This document shows positions 62,941 through 64,000 of a DNA stretch of 64,000 nucleotides, in pieces; positions within the stretch are counted from its first letter, which is position 1; every line of letters begins with the position of its first letter. A program made the translations under genes and the position numbers. The notes below the pieces were generated by a model. The model was not told the DNA's origin and searched no databases. It worked only from the letters and a program-made list of their open reading frames with translations. Where the stretch lies: NCBI GenBank assembly GCA_934512135.1, contig CAKSWT010000003.1, positions 124,001-188,000 on the forward strand, read 5' to 3'. The DNA comes from an uncultured Oscillospiraceae bacterium. GTDB taxonomy: Bacteria > Bacillota > Clostridia > Oscillospirales > Oscillospiraceae.

Positions 62941-64000
62941 ATGGCACAGAACGTAGGTCGTTTTGAATCCCTCTTCTCCGCCCCGGCGGATCGGGGGGTC
63001 TCCCATCCGGCCCTGGGGCCGGAGTCTCCGCCGCCGCGGATCTCCGAGCTGGGCATGGCGCCGGACCAGCAGAAGGACTCCTATCAGGAGCTGGAGCGGA
63101 AATACCGCCACCGGACCTATCAGGCGCAGGAGCTGATGGTGGAAAAGCTGCTTCGGGGGCATTTTATCGACACCAAGGCCCTGGAGCGGAAGCTCCATAT
63201 GTTTGAGCTGAACTTTGCGCACCCCTATTTCCTGGTGGTGCTGGTCAGCCCCATGGGGAACGACACCATGTTCTCCAGCTACGCCAGCGACATCCGGGAC
63301 GGAGGCCAGGTGGGGCTGATTGTCTCCTCGATTTTCTCGGAGCTGCTGGGGGAGAAATTCGACTGCTATCCGGCAAACCTGGAGGATCGGTATGCGTTTT
63401 TGCTGAACCTCCAGGAGCAGGACGACGGCACCCTTTCCGCCCAGGTGGCGGGGATCTGCCGGGATGCGGTGAAGTTTATCCATGACAACTTCTGCCTGGA
63501 GCTGCGGGTCTGCGTCAGCGGCGCCTGTGAGGGACTGACGCCCCTCCACGAGGTGTTCCGGGAGACGGAGGTGGTGGCGGGAGACGCCAACACCGTCTAC
63601 AGTCAGGGGGTCTGCGCCAGAGCCGAGGGCGGCGCCCCGGTGATGGGCCGCCGGCCGGAGCCTACCATTGAAAAGCAGTATCTTAACGCCCTGGTGACGC
63701 AGGATTTCCAGATGGCCCTGCAGCTGACCCTGGAGAAGGTCCGGGAGATCTACGACAATACCTCGGACAAGAGCAATCTGGACCGGGTGAAAATGTTCCT
63801 GAATATGCGGATGCAGACCACCGGCAGCGTGCTGGCGGCGCCGCTGGGGGAGATTCTGGGGGAGCACGGTCCCATTCACGGCCCCGGTGGCCCCGGCGGG
63901 GACATGATGCGGCTGGACGCCTGCACCACCATAGACGAGGTGGAGCGGAAGCTGGAGGACCTGTTTGAAAAGCTGGACAACCACTACAACGCCACCCCCT
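62941..64000 (+). CDS. Regulator-like protein, truncated by window edge
   Basis: 353 complete codons, still open at base 64000. Start ATG has AGGAGG eight bases upstream. There is no signal peptide. A Pro-rich N-terminus (about 15-35) leads to YQELERKYRHRTYQAQELMVEKLLRGHF and then an alpha/beta region (about 75-230) with FYLVV-type strands and LRVCVSGACEGLTPLHEVFRETEVV. This pattern resembles the sensory middle part of large AraC/YesN-like regulators, whose DNA-binding helices would lie beyond the edge. Near residue 315 is GPGGPGGD, a short Gly-Pro-Gly stretch like those elsewhere in the window. The assignment is tentative. Confidence 0.5.
   Translation, partial: MAQNVGRFESLFSAPADRGVSHPALGPESPPPRISELGMAPDQQKDSYQELERKYRHRTYQAQELMVEKLLRGHFIDTKALERKLHMFELNFAHPYFLVVLVSPMGNDTMFSSYASDIRDGGQVGLIVSSIFSELLGEKFDCYPANLEDRYAFLLNLQEQDDGTLSAQVAGICRDAVKFIHDNFCLELRVCVSGACEGLTPLHEVFRETEVVAGDANTVYSQGVCARAEGGAPVMGRRPEPTIEKQYLNALVTQDFQMALQLTLEKVREIYDNTSDKSNLDRVKMFLNMRMQTTGSVLAAPLGEILGEHGPIHGPGGPGGDMMRLDACTTIDEVERKLEDLFEKLDNHYNATP

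Overview
The window looks like chromosome from an obligately anaerobic, GC-rich Clostridia bacterium, most likely of the Oscillospirales (the Flavonifractor/Intestinimonas/Oscillibacter type). This rests on the pyruvate:ferredoxin oxidoreductase, oxygen-sensitive 4-hydroxybutyryl-CoA dehydratase homologues, butyrate-type 3-hydroxybutyryl-CoA dehydrogenase, Rex and CsoR repressors, large Firmicutes-type SRP RNA, strong AGGAGG ribosome sites and sigma-A promoters with 17-base spacers. The taxonomic call is inference; no 16S gene is present. No phage, insertion sequence, CRISPR array or tRNA was seen.

Layout. 1-3110: a solute-binding lipoprotein (cut by the left edge) and an orphan lipoprotein. 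3201-15961: an accessory catabolic island. A leftward run (SDR, two 4-hydroxybutyryl-CoA dehydratase-like proteins, SDR, enoyl-CoA hydratase, Hbd, second 3-hydroxyacyl-CoA dehydrogenase) is followed by a PAP2 phosphatase, a double-hotdog MaoC-like dehydratase and a divergent Fe-S flavin enoate reductase. Together they suggest an anaerobic CoA-thioester pathway with reversible dehydration, hydration, oxidation and enoate reduction. The substrate is unknown, and no CoA transferase, ligase or thiolase lies in the window. 15962-19042: a palindromic repeat element and the csoR-copA copper module. 19221-28811: methyltransferase, CPBP protease, DAHP synthase, SGNH hydrolase with SLH-like repeats, a two-component system, murC and a GntR regulator.

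28812-33171 is a regulatory hotspot. It holds an unassigned, independently promoted and terminated structured RNA, the pyruvate:ferredoxin oxidoreductase gene, two promoters carrying the same AAACGTA palindrome over the start site, and a Rex-like box. 33172-41446: comM, thiI, pncC, an ABC exporter with a long coiled coil, and a phosphatase. 41627-49103: one operon joining sugar-type ABC permeases to an HlyD-like adaptor, a MacB-like membrane protein and a very large solute-binding lipoprotein, without an ATPase. 49142-55912: DUF2325 behind tandem metal-type boxes, an orphan ABC ATPase, a cytidylate-kinase-like protein, the recR-ybaB-dnaX-SRP RNA block, a DUF362 ferredoxin protein and a CBS protein. 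56023-64000: wecB, an XpaC-like protein, xpt, a thioesterase, rex, a Gly-Pro-Gly repeat protein, queH and a truncated regulator-like gene.

Most notable: a 558-base identical tract shared by the two dehydratase paralogues (recent gene conversion); Gly-Pro-Gly arrays in three unrelated proteins; the structured RNA and paired operators around the oxidoreductase gene; and a CopA-CopZ fusion with its own internal ribosome site.
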